A program made the translations under genes and the position numbers. Below are positions 24,857 to 33,122 of a DNA stretch of 64,000 bases, in pieces. Each line of letters opens with the position of its first letter. The stretch's first letter is position 1. The notes under the pieces were generated by a model that worked only from the letters and a program-made list of their open reading frames with translations, was not told where the DNA came from and did not search any database. The stretch covers positions 1 to 64,000 of the forward strand of contig NZ_JAOQNS010000017.1 in assembly GCF_025961475.1 (NCBI RefSeq), in the 5' to 3' direction. Source of the stretch: Rhodobium gokarnense. GTDB taxonomy: Bacteria > Pseudomonadota > Alphaproteobacteria > Rhizobiales > Rhodobiaceae.

Positions 24857-26236
24857 ATGCTGGAACTGTTTCGCCGGTCTCCGGACGCTGCGTCCGGACC
24901 CATCGCCATGGCTGCATTGCCCGACGAAGACGCACCGGCAAAGGCGGATCTGATCCGGGTCCTCAACGATCTCACCCACGGCGTCTTCAACACCGCGGAC
25001 GACCTGCCGGGCGATGTCGGCAGGACCGTGCAGCGGCTGGCCGAGTTTCTCGCCGACGACGCCCACGATGCGCTGGTACGCACCGTCTCCTATTCGATGC
25101 AGGCGAGCGATGCCATGGCCGCGGTCTCGCGGCTGACCGGCGACATCCGCGACATCAACACCAACAGCACGACCATGGCGGTCGCGATCGAGGAAATGGC
25201 GACCTCGACGGACCAGGTCGCCCAGAGTAGCAGCGACGCCGCCGCCGAGGCCGGCAAGGTCGAGGAGGGCGCGCAAGGGGCGATCGCGGAGGTCGAGCGC
25301 TCGGCGAGCGCCATGCGTGACATCAGCGACCAGGTCGGCTCCATGTCCGACCGGTTGCATGTGCTGGAACAGGCGGCCGAGCAGATCAACGAAATGACCC
25401 GGTCGATCGAGGAGATTTCCGACCAGACCAAGCTGTTGGCGCTGAACGCGACCATCGAGGCCGCCCGTGCCGGCGAGGCCGGCCGGGGCTTTGCGGTCGT
25501 GGCCAGCGAGGTCAAAGCGCTGTCGGAGCAGACCTCCAGGACCACCGAGCAGATCCGCGCCCGCGTCGGCACCCTCAACGAGGAGATGACGGCGATGTCG
25601 AGCGCCGTGCAACGCAGCGCCGACCTCGTCGGCGAGGGCGAGGGGACGGTCAACACCGTCGGCGCCAGGATCCGCGAGATGAACGAAGAGGCCTCAGGCG
25701 TTGCCGCCCGCATGAGCGAGATCGCCAACGTGCTCGCCCAGCAGCGCGAGGCGACGGCGGAGATCGCCGGCAAGGTGACCAGGATCGCAGACCTCACCAA
25801 CGTCGCCCGCGACCGCGCCGAGATGGTGATCTCGGCCGTCGGTGCCTCGGAAAAGCTGATCGACGAGCAGTTCGACCACCTGGAAAGCCACAACATCCCG
25901 AACTGCGTGCTCTACCGCGCCCAGTCCGACCACGTGCTGTGGAAGAAACGGCTCGCCGAGATGCTGGTCGGCCGCACCAGCCTGAAGGCCGAGGAGTTGT
26001 CGGAGCACCATTCCTGCCGGCTCGGCCGCTGGTACGACAAGGTCAGCGACCCCAAGCTCCTCGCCCACCCGTCCTTCCGCGCCCTGAAGGAGCCGCACAA
26101 GGCGGTCCACAGCCACGGCAAGGCCGCCGCCGCCGCCTGCGCCCGCGGCGACAAGGAAACGGCACTTGCCGAATACGAGCAGATGGACCTGGAATCCCAG
26201 ACGGTCGTGAAGCTGCTGCGCGAGTTGACGAAGTAG
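24857..26236 (+). CDS. Soluble chemoreceptor with C-terminal CZB domain
   Basis: 459 aa with no membrane segment or signal peptide, so cytoplasmic. The central MCP signalling domain has the hairpin tip [21 protein letters not shown]. The C-terminal ~110 residues are a chemoreceptor zinc-binding (CZB) domain: H in [20 protein letters not shown] and the H...H...H of [16 protein letters not shown] domains bind zinc through 3His/1Cys and can sense zinc or oxidants such as hypochlorite. The N-terminal ~80 residues match no domain I know. No che genes adjoin. GGAGA precedes the ATG. Confidence 0.92.
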   Translation: MLELFRRSPDAASGPIAMAALPDEDAPAKADLIRVLNDLTHGVFNTADDLPGDVGRTVQRLAEFLADDAHDALVRTVSYSMQASDAMAAVSRLTGDIRDINTNSTTMAVAIEEMATSTDQVAQSSSDAAAEAGKVEEGAQGAIAEVERSASAMRDISDQVGSMSDRLHVLEQAAEQINEMTRSIEEISDQTKLLALNATIEAARAGEAGRGFAVVASEVKALSEQTSRTTEQIRARVGTLNEEMTAMSSAVQRSADLVGEGEGTVNTVGARIREMNEEASGVAARMSEIANVLAQQREATAEIAGKVTRIADLTNVARDRAEMVISAVGASEKLIDEQFDHLESHNIPNCVLYRAQSDHVLWKKRLAEMLVGRTSLKAEELSEHHSCRLGRWYDKVSDPKLLAHPSFRALKEPHKAVHSHGKAAAAACARGDKETALAEYEQMDLESQTVVKLLRELTK

Positions 26237-26266
26237 GGAGCCGTCGGCGGTTACAGTCAGTCGGCC

Positions 26267-27334
26267 TCAGGCCTTCCGCATCACCACGATCTTCGACAGG
26301 AACGCCGTCCAGCTTTTCTCGGCAACCAACCCGTTCGCCTCGAAGACGCCCATGACGTCGTCGTCGAGATAGTGGGCGTAGTAGGGCTCGTGGAAAAGGT
26401 GGGGGAAGTTTTCCAGCATGCCATCATAGTCGGGCCGGTCGCCGCGCTGGAGCGAGTCGACGAAGATGAGGCGTCCGCCGGGCTTCAGCACCCGGGCGAA
26501 TTCGGCGGCGACGATCCTGCGCACCTTGGCCGGCAGTTCGTGGAAGAGATAGATGTTGCTGACCGCATCGAGGCTGTCGTCGGCGAGCGGCAGGGCCTCC
26601 GCGTTGGCAACGGCAAACCCCTGGTGCGAAGCCTTTCTCAGCCGGCGTTGCGCTGTTTTCAGATAGGGCTCGGAGAGGTCGATGCCGATCTTGCTGAGCC
26701 GCGGGAAGGCGCGGGCGATATCGTTGAGGAAGGCGCCGGAGCCGCAGGCGATGTCGGCGAGCACCAGATGGCGCTGGTCGGCCTCGCGCACCATTTCGGC
26801 GATCGGCAGCAACGCCTGTCGGCGCATCGCCGCGGCTGCGCCGCGAAACAGCACCTCGACCTGGAAGTCGTAGAGGTCGGCCGACTCCTCCGACAGCCAG
26901 CCGCCGGACTGGTAGTGGAAATTCTGCAGATAGTAACGCGGCATCGCGTTCTTGCGGCTGGTGGTGAACACCTCCTGGTGGGATTTTTCCACCTGCCGCC
27001 GGTGCACCTTCGGAAGATCGGCGAAATAGCGCCGGCTGAGCGTCAGGAGTTCGGCCAGGCTGTCGGCCTCCTCCGGCACCGGATAAAGGCCGTTTTCGAC
27101 ATTCTCCATGTCCCGCCGCAGCAGCGCGGTGATGTCGGCAAACACCTGGTCGCGGTCCGGCACCGGCCCTTTCGGCTTCGGCGCCTTCGGCCTGGCGTCT
27201 CCGGCCTTCCTGTCGAGACGCGCGATCACCCGCCTTGCCGCGGCTTCCTGCGCTCCGTACCAGGCAAGGCGGGCGCCCTGTCCGAGGGCGTATTGGGTGC
27301 GAAGCATCAGGCGTTCGACCGGGCTTGTCTCCAT
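26267..27334 (-). CDS. SAM-dependent class I methyltransferase, unknown substrate
   Basis: 355 aa. The SAM site is LADIACGSGAFLNDIARAFP followed by GIDLSEPYL, then ANAEALPLADDSLDAVSNIY and a post-motif LKPGGRLIFVDS. The ~185-residue N-terminal extension is unusual, with a Lys/Pro-rich linker and HYQSGGWLSEESADLYDFQV, which hints that the substrate is a polyketide-like, quinone or lipid compound. AAAAGGAG precedes the ATG at 27334; a TTG two codons upstream is too close to it. It overlaps no neighbour. Confidence 0.85.
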   Translation of the reverse strand: METSPVERLMLRTQYALGQGARLAWYGAQEAAARRVIARLDRKAGDARPKAPKPKGPVPDRDQVFADITALLRRDMENVENGLYPVPEEADSLAELLTLSRRYFADLPKVHRRQVEKSHQEVFTTSRKNAMPRYYLQNFHYQSGGWLSEESADLYDFQVEVLFRGAAAAMRRQALLPIAEMVREADQRHLVLADIACGSGAFLNDIARAFPRLSKIGIDLSEPYLKTAQRRLRKASHQGFAVANAEALPLADDSLDAVSNIYLFHELPAKVRRIVAAEFARVLKPGGRLIFVDSLQRGDRPDYDGMLENFPHLFHEPYYAHYLDDDVMGVFEANGLVAEKSWTAFLSKIVVMRKA

Positions 27335-27454
27335 GCGCAAAGCTCCTTTTCTCGCTCACGGTCAATGGGCTTCGCCCATGCCTCCGCGGGGGCGGCCTGA
27401 CCGGCCGGCGCGCGATTGCGCTTGCGACCTTCGGTCGGGTCGCTGGCGTCGCGC

Positions 27455-28699
27455 TCAGCCTTTGGTCAGCGTTGCAACCACCTCTATATGGGGCGACCAC
27501 AGGAACTGGTCCACCGGCTGGACGGTGGTGAGCCGATAGCCGCCGTCGACGAGGAGGCGCACGTCGCGGGCGAGCGTTGCCGGATTGCAGGAGACGGCGA
27601 CGACGGTGGGAACGTTCGAGCTTGCGAGCGCCGTCGCCTGGTCTTTCGCGCCGGCCCGCGGCGGGTCGAAGACGACCGCCTCGGCCTTCTTCAGCTCCCT
27701 GGCCATCAGCGGCCGGCGGAAGAGGTCGCGGCGCTCCGCGGCGATCGGCTTGAGGCCGCTGCCGTGCCGTGCGGTCGTACGAAGGGCGTCCACGGCCGCC
27801 GCATCGCCCTCGAAGGCCTCGACGGCATGCTCGCGCGCAATCCGCAAGGTGAAGGTGCCGATGCCGGAGAAGAGTTCCGTGACCCTTTTGGTTCGGGCAA
27901 GGGCAGGCGCGATGGCGGAAAAGAGGCCGCTCTCCGCGGCGGCGCTCGCCTGGGTGAAGCCGCCGGGCACCGGCAGCGCCTTCGTTCCGGCCATGTCGAG
28001 CACCGGCGGGCGGGTCTCAAGGATCGTCTCGTCGTCGATGGCGAGCCGCGCATGGTCGGCCTCCAGCGTGTGCCGGACCAGTTGCTGGCGCAAATCGTCC
28101 GTGAGCTTTGCCGTGTCGGTCAGGTGGATGTCGAGGCCGTTGTCGGCGGCGAGCACGGTCATGCGCAAGGCGCCCCGCCGCGGGGCGGCGATCGCCGCTA
28201 GGCGCGAGAGCCGGGGCAGGGCGGCGACGATCTCCGGCACCAGCACCGGGCATTCGGAGATATGCACGACCTGGTGGGATTTCAGCGCGTGATAGCCGAG
28301 GGCGACGCCCTTGCCCGTCCTGACCGCGGAAAGGACGGCCCGCCGGCGCGTTCCGGGCGCGATCGGCGTCGTTGCGGCAACGGGAGTATCGAGCCCGCGC
28401 GCCTTCAGCGCCTCGACGACGAGGTCGCGCTTGAAGGCGAGGTACGGTTCGGCCGCCAGGTGCTGCAGGGCGCAGCCGCCGCAGGAGCCGAAATGGCGAC
28501 AGGCCGGCGCCTGCCGCTCCGGCGAAGGCTCCACCACTTCCAGGAGCTCGGCGCGGCCGTCTTCGATCCGGGCGCGCACGGTCTCGCCGGCAAGGGCGTA
28601 GGGCACATAGACGGCCGCGCCGTCCAGCGTCGCGACGCCGTCGCCGCGGTGCCCGAGCTGGTCGATGGTGAGCGTTTCGATGCGGTCGGCAAGTGACAT
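27455..28699 (-). CDS. RNA (uracil-5-)-methyltransferase, TrmA/RlmD family
   Basis: 414 aa. N-terminal TRAM domain, then 4Fe-4S Cys C67, C73, C76 (CRHFGSCGGC) and a fourth in ISECPVL, ELFSGIGTFTLRIA (SAM), FDPPRAGAK, and the catalytic SCNPATLARD. This makes it an RlmD/RlmC-like 23S rRNA or tRNA m5U methyltransferase; which uridine cannot be told. Its start overlaps the tlyA stop by one base (TGATG), so the two are coupled. Confidence 0.92.
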   Translation of the reverse strand: MSLADRIETLTIDQLGHRGDGVATLDGAAVYVPYALAGETVRARIEDGRAELLEVVEPSPERQAPACRHFGSCGGCALQHLAAEPYLAFKRDLVVEALKARGLDTPVAATTPIAPGTRRRAVLSAVRTGKGVALGYHALKSHQVVHISECPVLVPEIVAALPRLSRLAAIAAPRRGALRMTVLAADNGLDIHLTDTAKLTDDLRQQLVRHTLEADHARLAIDDETILETRPPVLDMAGTKALPVPGGFTQASAAAESGLFSAIAPALARTKRVTELFSGIGTFTLRIAREHAVEAFEGDAAAVDALRTTARHGSGLKPIAAERRDLFRRPLMARELKKAEAVVFDPPRAGAKDQATALASSNVPTVVAVSCNPATLARDVRLLVDGGYRLTTVQPVDQFLWSPHIEVVATLTKG

Positions 28700-29445
28700 C
28701 AGGAGGCATCCTTGATGGCGCCAGCAACCGTTTCGCGGTTGCCGTCGGCGCCGGAAATGGGGGAGGGGACGGTGCCGACGACGCGCCAGCCGGGCCGGGT
28801 CCCGATCCAGTCGAGGACGCCGGTAACTGAGGCTTCCGCGATGCCCGTGTCGCGGACGATGCCGCCCTTGCCGATATGCTCCCGTCCGACCTCGAATTGC
28901 GGCTTGATCAGAAAAACGCCGAAGGCGCCGGGCGCGGCCAAATCCAGCGCCGGGCCGAGGGCGAGCTTCAGCGAGATGAAGCTGACGTCGGAGACGAGTG
29001 CCTGCGGCGGGCCTGGAAGATCGTCGGCCGTGAGGTCGCGCGCATTGTACCCGTCCAGCGCAAGGACACGGTCGTCGGCTCGTAGCCGGTCGTGCAATTG
29101 CCCGTGGCCGACGTCGAGGGCGGTGACGTCGCGCGCACCGCGTTCCAGCAGCACCTGGGTGAAGCCGCCGGTGGAGGCGCCGATGTCGAGGCAGGAACGG
29201 CCCGCCGGATCGAGGTCGAAAGCATCGAGCCCGGCGATCAGCTTCAGCGCGGCCCGCGAGACATAGCCGGCCGCGGGATCGTCGATGGCGATCGCACAGG
29301 CCTCGGAGACGAGGGCCCCGGGCTTTTCGACCACCGTGCCGTCGACGGTGACGGTGCCGCGCAGGATCGCGTCGCGGGCCCGCGCCCGGCTGTCGGCAAG
29401 CTTCAGCGCGACGAGGCGCTGGTCGAGGCGCTGGCGCTCGGTCAT
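28699..29445 (-). CDS. tlyA: TlyA family rRNA 2'-O-methyltransferase
   Basis: 248 aa. S4 RNA-binding domain (RLDQRLVALKLADSRARARD) followed by a FtsJ-type methyltransferase with CLDIGASTGGFTQVLLERGA, DVSFISL and LIKPQFEVGRE. TlyA methylates rRNA cytidines in other bacteria and is often misnamed a hemolysin. In many alphaproteobacteria it sits next to dxs; here dxs lies 7 kb away and tlyA instead heads a pair with the RlmD-like gene. Confidence 0.93.
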   Translation of the reverse strand: MTERQRLDQRLVALKLADSRARARDAILRGTVTVDGTVVEKPGALVSEACAIAIDDPAAGYVSRAALKLIAGLDAFDLDPAGRSCLDIGASTGGFTQVLLERGARDVTALDVGHGQLHDRLRADDRVLALDGYNARDLTADDLPGPPQALVSDVSFISLKLALGPALDLAAPGAFGVFLIKPQFEVGREHIGKGGIVRDTGIAEASVTGVLDWIGTRPGWRVVGTVPSPISGADGNRETVAGAIKDAS

Positions 29446-29468
29446 GGCGACAAGGGCGGGCGGCGCGG

Positions 29469-30095
29469 TCAGCTCTCGGACCGCTCGATCAGCTTGCGCA
29501 GCTTGGCGAGCGCCTTGTCCTTTTCCGCCTGGTAGGTGATGGCGCCGACGAAGCGGCCCTGGCCGTCCAGCAGATAGACCGAGGCGGTGTGGTCCATGGT
29601 GTAGTCGCCGTCGTCGAGCGGGATCTTCTTGCGGTAGACCCGGAATTCGTCGAGCACCGGATCGAGCTCTTCCGGGGTGCCGGTGAGGCCGATGATGCGG
29701 GTGTCGAAGGCGGAAATGAACTCCTTCAGCTTTTCCGGCGTGTCGCGCTCCGGGTCGACGGTGACGTAAATGAAGGCGATCTTGTCGGCGTCCGGCCCGA
29801 GCGCGTCCATCCAGCCGTCGATCTCAGACATCGTCGTCGGGCAGACGTCGGGGCAATAGGTGAAGCCGAAGAACATCGCCCGCGGCTTGCCGGCAAAGTC
29901 GCTGTCGGAGACCTTGTTGCCATCGGTGTCGGTGAGCGTGAACGGCCCGCCGATCTCCGTCACCGGAGTGCCGAGGTCGTCGCCATTTTGCGCGAACTCC
30001 ACCCGGTACCAGCCGATGCCGACGGCGACCGCGCCGAAGGCGGCTCCGGCGACCAGGACCCAGAGGACGATACGCAGGACTCCGAGGCTTTTCAT
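29469..30095 (-). CDS. SCO1/SenC copper chaperone
   Basis: 208 aa. One N-terminal membrane anchor (residues ~8-28), thioredoxin-like periplasmic domain with the copper ligands C81-P-D-V-C85 and H169 (MDHTASVYL). It delivers copper to the CuA site of cytochrome c oxidase or handles redox. No cox genes lie in the window. It ends 23 nt before tlyA, so co-transcription is likely. Start at 30095 chosen because the hydrophobic anchor follows directly. Confidence 0.93.
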   Translation of the reverse strand: MKSLGVLRIVLWVLVAGAAFGAVAVGIGWYRVEFAQNGDDLGTPVTEIGGPFTLTDTDGNKVSDSDFAGKPRAMFFGFTYCPDVCPTTMSEIDGWMDALGPDADKIAFIYVTVDPERDTPEKLKEFISAFDTRIIGLTGTPEELDPVLDEFRVYRKKIPLDDGDYTMDHTASVYLLDGQGRFVGAITYQAEKDKALAKLRKLIERSES

Positions 30096-30232
30096 GATTG
30101 ACGCTCGCGGGGGATTGGGGATGACCAGTGATGCCGCACGACACGGGCGCAACGCAAGACCCGAATGGGTCGCGCGACGAAATACGCAGGCGATCTGCCG
30201 TTATTACCGGTCCCGAGCGGAGGGGGTGGCGG

Positions 30233-31588
30233 TCAGCGTTCCGGGCCGTCGGCCGTCGCCAGTTCCGGCTCGGCCGCCTCCTCGCCCTCCGGTATTTCCG
30301 CATCCGGGGTGTCGAGGCTCGCCTCGAAGAAGACCTCCTCGGGAATGACGACGTCCGGGTCGTCGGCGTCCAGCGGCTCCGGCGTGATGACGCCGCCGAC
30401 CGGGGCCGTCGAGCCGAGATCCCAGTCGCTCTTGTCCTCCTCCGTCGGCGCCTGGTGGATGCGTACCCGGTAGATGATGTAGGCGAGCAGCACGGCCTCG
30501 GTGATGCCGATCATGACGAAGAGCTGCTCGGGGCCGGCTGCCCGCATCATCATGGAGGCGCAGAACGGGCCGATGATGGAACCGATGCCGAAGGCCAGCA
30601 GCATGCCCGACGAGGTTTCCACGTGGCCGTCCGGTTCGACATAGTCGAAGGCGTGGGCCACCGCGATGGCATAGGCCGGCTGGCTGAAGATGCCGAACAG
30701 GCCGCCCAAGAGGATGATCGTCAACGGCGGCAGGGTGGTGGCGAACACCAGCACGCCACAGACAACGATGGTGCCGGCACAGGTGGCACCGAGCACGATG
30801 CGCCGGTCGACGCGGTCGGACAGGCGGCCGAACGGCCACTGGCCGAGCCCGCCGCCGAGCAGGATGGCGGCGACGAAGAACGCCGCCTGGTCGGGGCTCA
30901 AGCCGATGCGGGTGGCGAACACGGTGGCCAGCGTCCAGGACGAGCCGATGGCAAAGCCGATGAGGATGCAGCCGATGATTGCCGTCGGCGAGTTCTGGTA
31001 GAGGAGCCGCGGGCGGAACCGCACGAGCGTGATCGGCGCCGGCTGCTGCGAGCGCGTCAGCGCCACGGGCACGACGGCGAGCGAGACGAACATGGAGGCG
31101 ATGATGAACGGCACGAAGAGGTTGCCGTCAAACAGTGTCGTCATCACCTGGCCGGCCGAGATCGCCGCATAGTTCACGACGACGTAGATCGACATGACCA
31201 TGCCGCGGGTGGTGTTGGTGGCGCGCTCGTTGAGCCAGCTTTCCACGATCATGTAGAAGCCGGCGACGCCGAAGCCGGAGACGGCGCGGGCCAGCGTCCA
31301 GGACACCGGATCGACCAGGAGCGGGTGGATCAGGGCGGCGGCCGAGGCGATCGAGACGATGGCGGCGAAGGCGCGGATGTGTCCCGCCCGCATGATGGCG
31401 AAGGGCACAAGCAGGCAGCCGGCGACGAAGCCCGCGAAATATCCCGAGGACATCAGGCCGATGGCGACGTCGCCGAAATGCGCCTGCTCGGCGCGGATCG
31501 GCAGCAGCGTCGACTGCAGGCCGTGTCCGACGAGCATGGCGGCAACGGCAAAGAGCAGCGCGGAAATGGGAGCGATGAGCGTTGCCAT
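30233..31588 (-). CDS. MFS transporter (YcaD-like) with acidic C-tail
   Basis: 451 aa with twelve hydrophobic segments up to about residue 385 and the MFS loop GQWPFGRLSDRVDRR. It resembles YcaD-type major facilitator permeases, whose substrates are mostly unknown. The C-terminal ~65 residues are acidic, Pro/Glu/Asp-rich and presumably disordered in the cytosol, an uncommon extension. TGGAGT precedes the ATG at 31588. It lies 316 nt downstream of the reductase of the diiron pair on the same strand, so a substrate link is possible but not shown. Confidence 0.88.
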   Translation of the reverse strand: MATLIAPISALLFAVAAMLVGHGLQSTLLPIRAEQAHFGDVAIGLMSSGYFAGFVAGCLLVPFAIMRAGHIRAFAAIVSIASAAALIHPLLVDPVSWTLARAVSGFGVAGFYMIVESWLNERATNTTRGMVMSIYVVVNYAAISAGQVMTTLFDGNLFVPFIIASMFVSLAVVPVALTRSQQPAPITLVRFRPRLLYQNSPTAIIGCILIGFAIGSSWTLATVFATRIGLSPDQAAFFVAAILLGGGLGQWPFGRLSDRVDRRIVLGATCAGTIVVCGVLVFATTLPPLTIILLGGLFGIFSQPAYAIAVAHAFDYVEPDGHVETSSGMLLAFGIGSIIGPFCASMMMRAAGPEQLFVMIGITEAVLLAYIIYRVRIHQAPTEEDKSDWDLGSTAPVGGVITPEPLDADDPDVVIPEEVFFEASLDTPDAEIPEGEEAAEPELATADGPER

Positions 31589-31904
31589 GGCAAACTCCAA
31601 ACCCGGTCGAAACAGTCAAAAAGCCGATACGGAAACGACGCGCGTCGGTGCCGGCTTTGGGTCGGTTGGAACGCTCAGAACTTTTCCTGCAGCGGCCTCT
31701 GGCACGAAATGTGGGCACGGTCAATCGCGCTCGCAACGTGCCCGGTCACATTGCTGCAAAGCTATGAAAGATTGGTGAAAATCGCGGTTGCAGATGTATA
31801 CCAAATCGCGCGAAACGAGCGCGGCCGCATGTGGCGGCCGGTGCGATCTGTCAGGTGATTTGCGGCAAGGGCCGGATCAGGCACTGCCCATCAGCCGTTC
31901 CCCA
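31589..31904. other. Gap between reductase and MFS genes
   Basis: 316 nt without a gene. It contains a small hairpin GGCCGC-N5-GCGGCC near 31824-31840 that could end the reductase transcript on the minus strand, and the tail of a 15-bp tandem repeat (see 31888-31927). Presumably it also has the MFS promoter; no clear hexamers. Confidence 0.5.
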
Positions 31905-31927
31905 TCAGCCGCTCCCCATCAACCGCT
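31888..31927. repeat. 15-bp triple tandem repeat across the reductase stop
   Basis: On the minus strand three near-identical 15-mers of GAGCGGCTGATGGGG type follow one another. The first encodes the reductase C-terminus, and the TGA stop lies in the second. Replication slippage here would extend or shorten the C-terminus by frame-preserving 5-codon steps. Confidence 0.8.
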
Positions 31928-32957
31928 CCGAAGGCGGCTCGGTGGCAACGTTCTGGCCGACGAAGCCTTCCGTGTGGATGAGGTCGTCCTTTGCGCCGAG
32001 GCGCCTTGCGACGGCCGTGCACTCGTCGACGAATTCCGGACTGCCGGCGATATAGACGCTGTAGCCGGAAAGGTCCGGATAAAGGTCCGGCAGAAGTTCC
32101 GGAATGCGGCCCGAAAGGTCCGGCCCCGTCTCGCGCGTCAGTGTCGTGCGGAACCGGAAATTGCGGTATTTCGCTTCCAGGAATTTCAGGAGGCCGGTCT
32201 CGTAGAGGTCGGCTTCAGTGCGGGCGGAGAAGAGCACCGTCGCCGGGTATTTGAAGCCGCCGCGGGTCAGCGCCGCCGTCGCCAGCGACAGGATCGGGGC
32301 AAGGCCGGAGCCGGCGGCAAGGCACAGCACCGGGGTCTTGGCCGACGGATCGCCGATGAAGGTGCCGTAGGGGCCGGAGAGCCGCACCTTGTCGCCGATC
32401 TTCAGCGTGTCGTGGACCCACAGGCTCGTGGTGCCCTCGTCGATGCGGGTGACGTGGAGGGTGATCTCGCCGTCCGGCTGCGGCGGGTTGGCGATGGAGT
32501 AGCAGCGGGTCGGCACGCCGTTGCGCTCGTCGCCGAGGGTCACGTACTGGCCCGGCCAGTAGCGCATGGCGGACCCGATGGGCCTCAGGCGGATTTCCAG
32601 GATGCTCGGCGTGCGCGGGACGCGGTCGGTCAGCACGTAGAACATGTTCTCGGCCGACGGGAACAGCTTCGGCTGGGCGTCTTCCGTGCCCCACTCGATC
32701 TCCATGACGTCGGAGATCGGCTTGGCCATGCACATCAACCCGAAGCCGGCCTCCCGGTCCTCCGGCGACAGCGCCATGTCGAGCACCATGCCCTGGTCGA
32801 ATTCGCCGGAGCGCACCTTGACCTTGCACTCGCCGCAGGCGCCGGCCCGGCAGTTGTTCGGCAGCGCATAGCCGGTGCGCTCCAGCGCCGCCAGCACGGT
32901 GTCGCCGGGAAGGGATTCCACCTCCTGGCCGGAAGGGAACATGCGGATCGTCGCCAT
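31905..32957 (-). CDS. 2Fe-2S/FAD/NAD(P)H oxidoreductase, oxygenase reductase component
   Basis: 350 aa. Residues 1-90: plant-type ferredoxin with C36-X4-C41-X2-C44 and C76. Residues ~100-205: FAD domain with R151-C-Y-S and GPYGTF. Residues ~205-330: NAD(P)H domain with LAAGSGLAPILSL and YIAGSPEFVDE. This order (ferredoxin first) is that of MmoC, toluene/phenol monooxygenase and xylene/benzoate reductases, which pass electrons from NAD(P)H to an oxygenase. GGGAGG precedes the ATG. The partner is almost surely the diiron protein 165 nt upstream on the same strand. Substrate unknown. Confidence 0.92.
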   Translation of the reverse strand: MATIRMFPSGQEVESLPGDTVLAALERTGYALPNNCRAGACGECKVKVRSGEFDQGMVLDMALSPEDREAGFGLMCMAKPISDVMEIEWGTEDAQPKLFPSAENMFYVLTDRVPRTPSILEIRLRPIGSAMRYWPGQYVTLGDERNGVPTRCYSIANPPQPDGEITLHVTRIDEGTTSLWVHDTLKIGDKVRLSGPYGTFIGDPSAKTPVLCLAAGSGLAPILSLATAALTRGGFKYPATVLFSARTEADLYETGLLKFLEAKYRNFRFRTTLTRETGPDLSGRIPELLPDLYPDLSGYSVYIAGSPEFVDECTAVARRLGAKDDLIHTEGFVGQNVATEPPSERLMGSG

Positions 32958-33074
32958 CGGCGCGCCTCCCGTTTTTTTGCTTTTTGTCTGGTTGCCGATC
33001 CTGCCATGGCACAAAGGTCTCACCAAGCGTCGGATCGGAGACCTTCGAGCATACGCACACGCCGCCCGGCAGCA

Positions 33075-33107
33075 ACGCAGCCCCGGGGGCTATCCCCGGG
33101 GCTGCGT
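33075..33107. promoter_or_regulatory. 14-bp stem-loop between diiron and reductase genes
   Basis: ACGCAGCCCCGGGG-N5-CCCCGGGGCTGCGT, a perfect 14-bp stem lying 16-48 nt past the diiron stop and 118 nt before the reductase start. No T-run follows on the minus strand, so it looks more like an mRNA-stabilising or processing hairpin, or a partial attenuator that sets unequal amounts of the two proteins, than a full terminator. Confidence 0.75.
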
Positions 33108-33122
33108 CCCATTCCAAAAGAA

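Noticed and set aside
30128-31858. 576-codon plus-strand frame
   Set aside because: Antisense of the MFS transporter; no family pattern, low-complexity Asp/Gly/Arg content.
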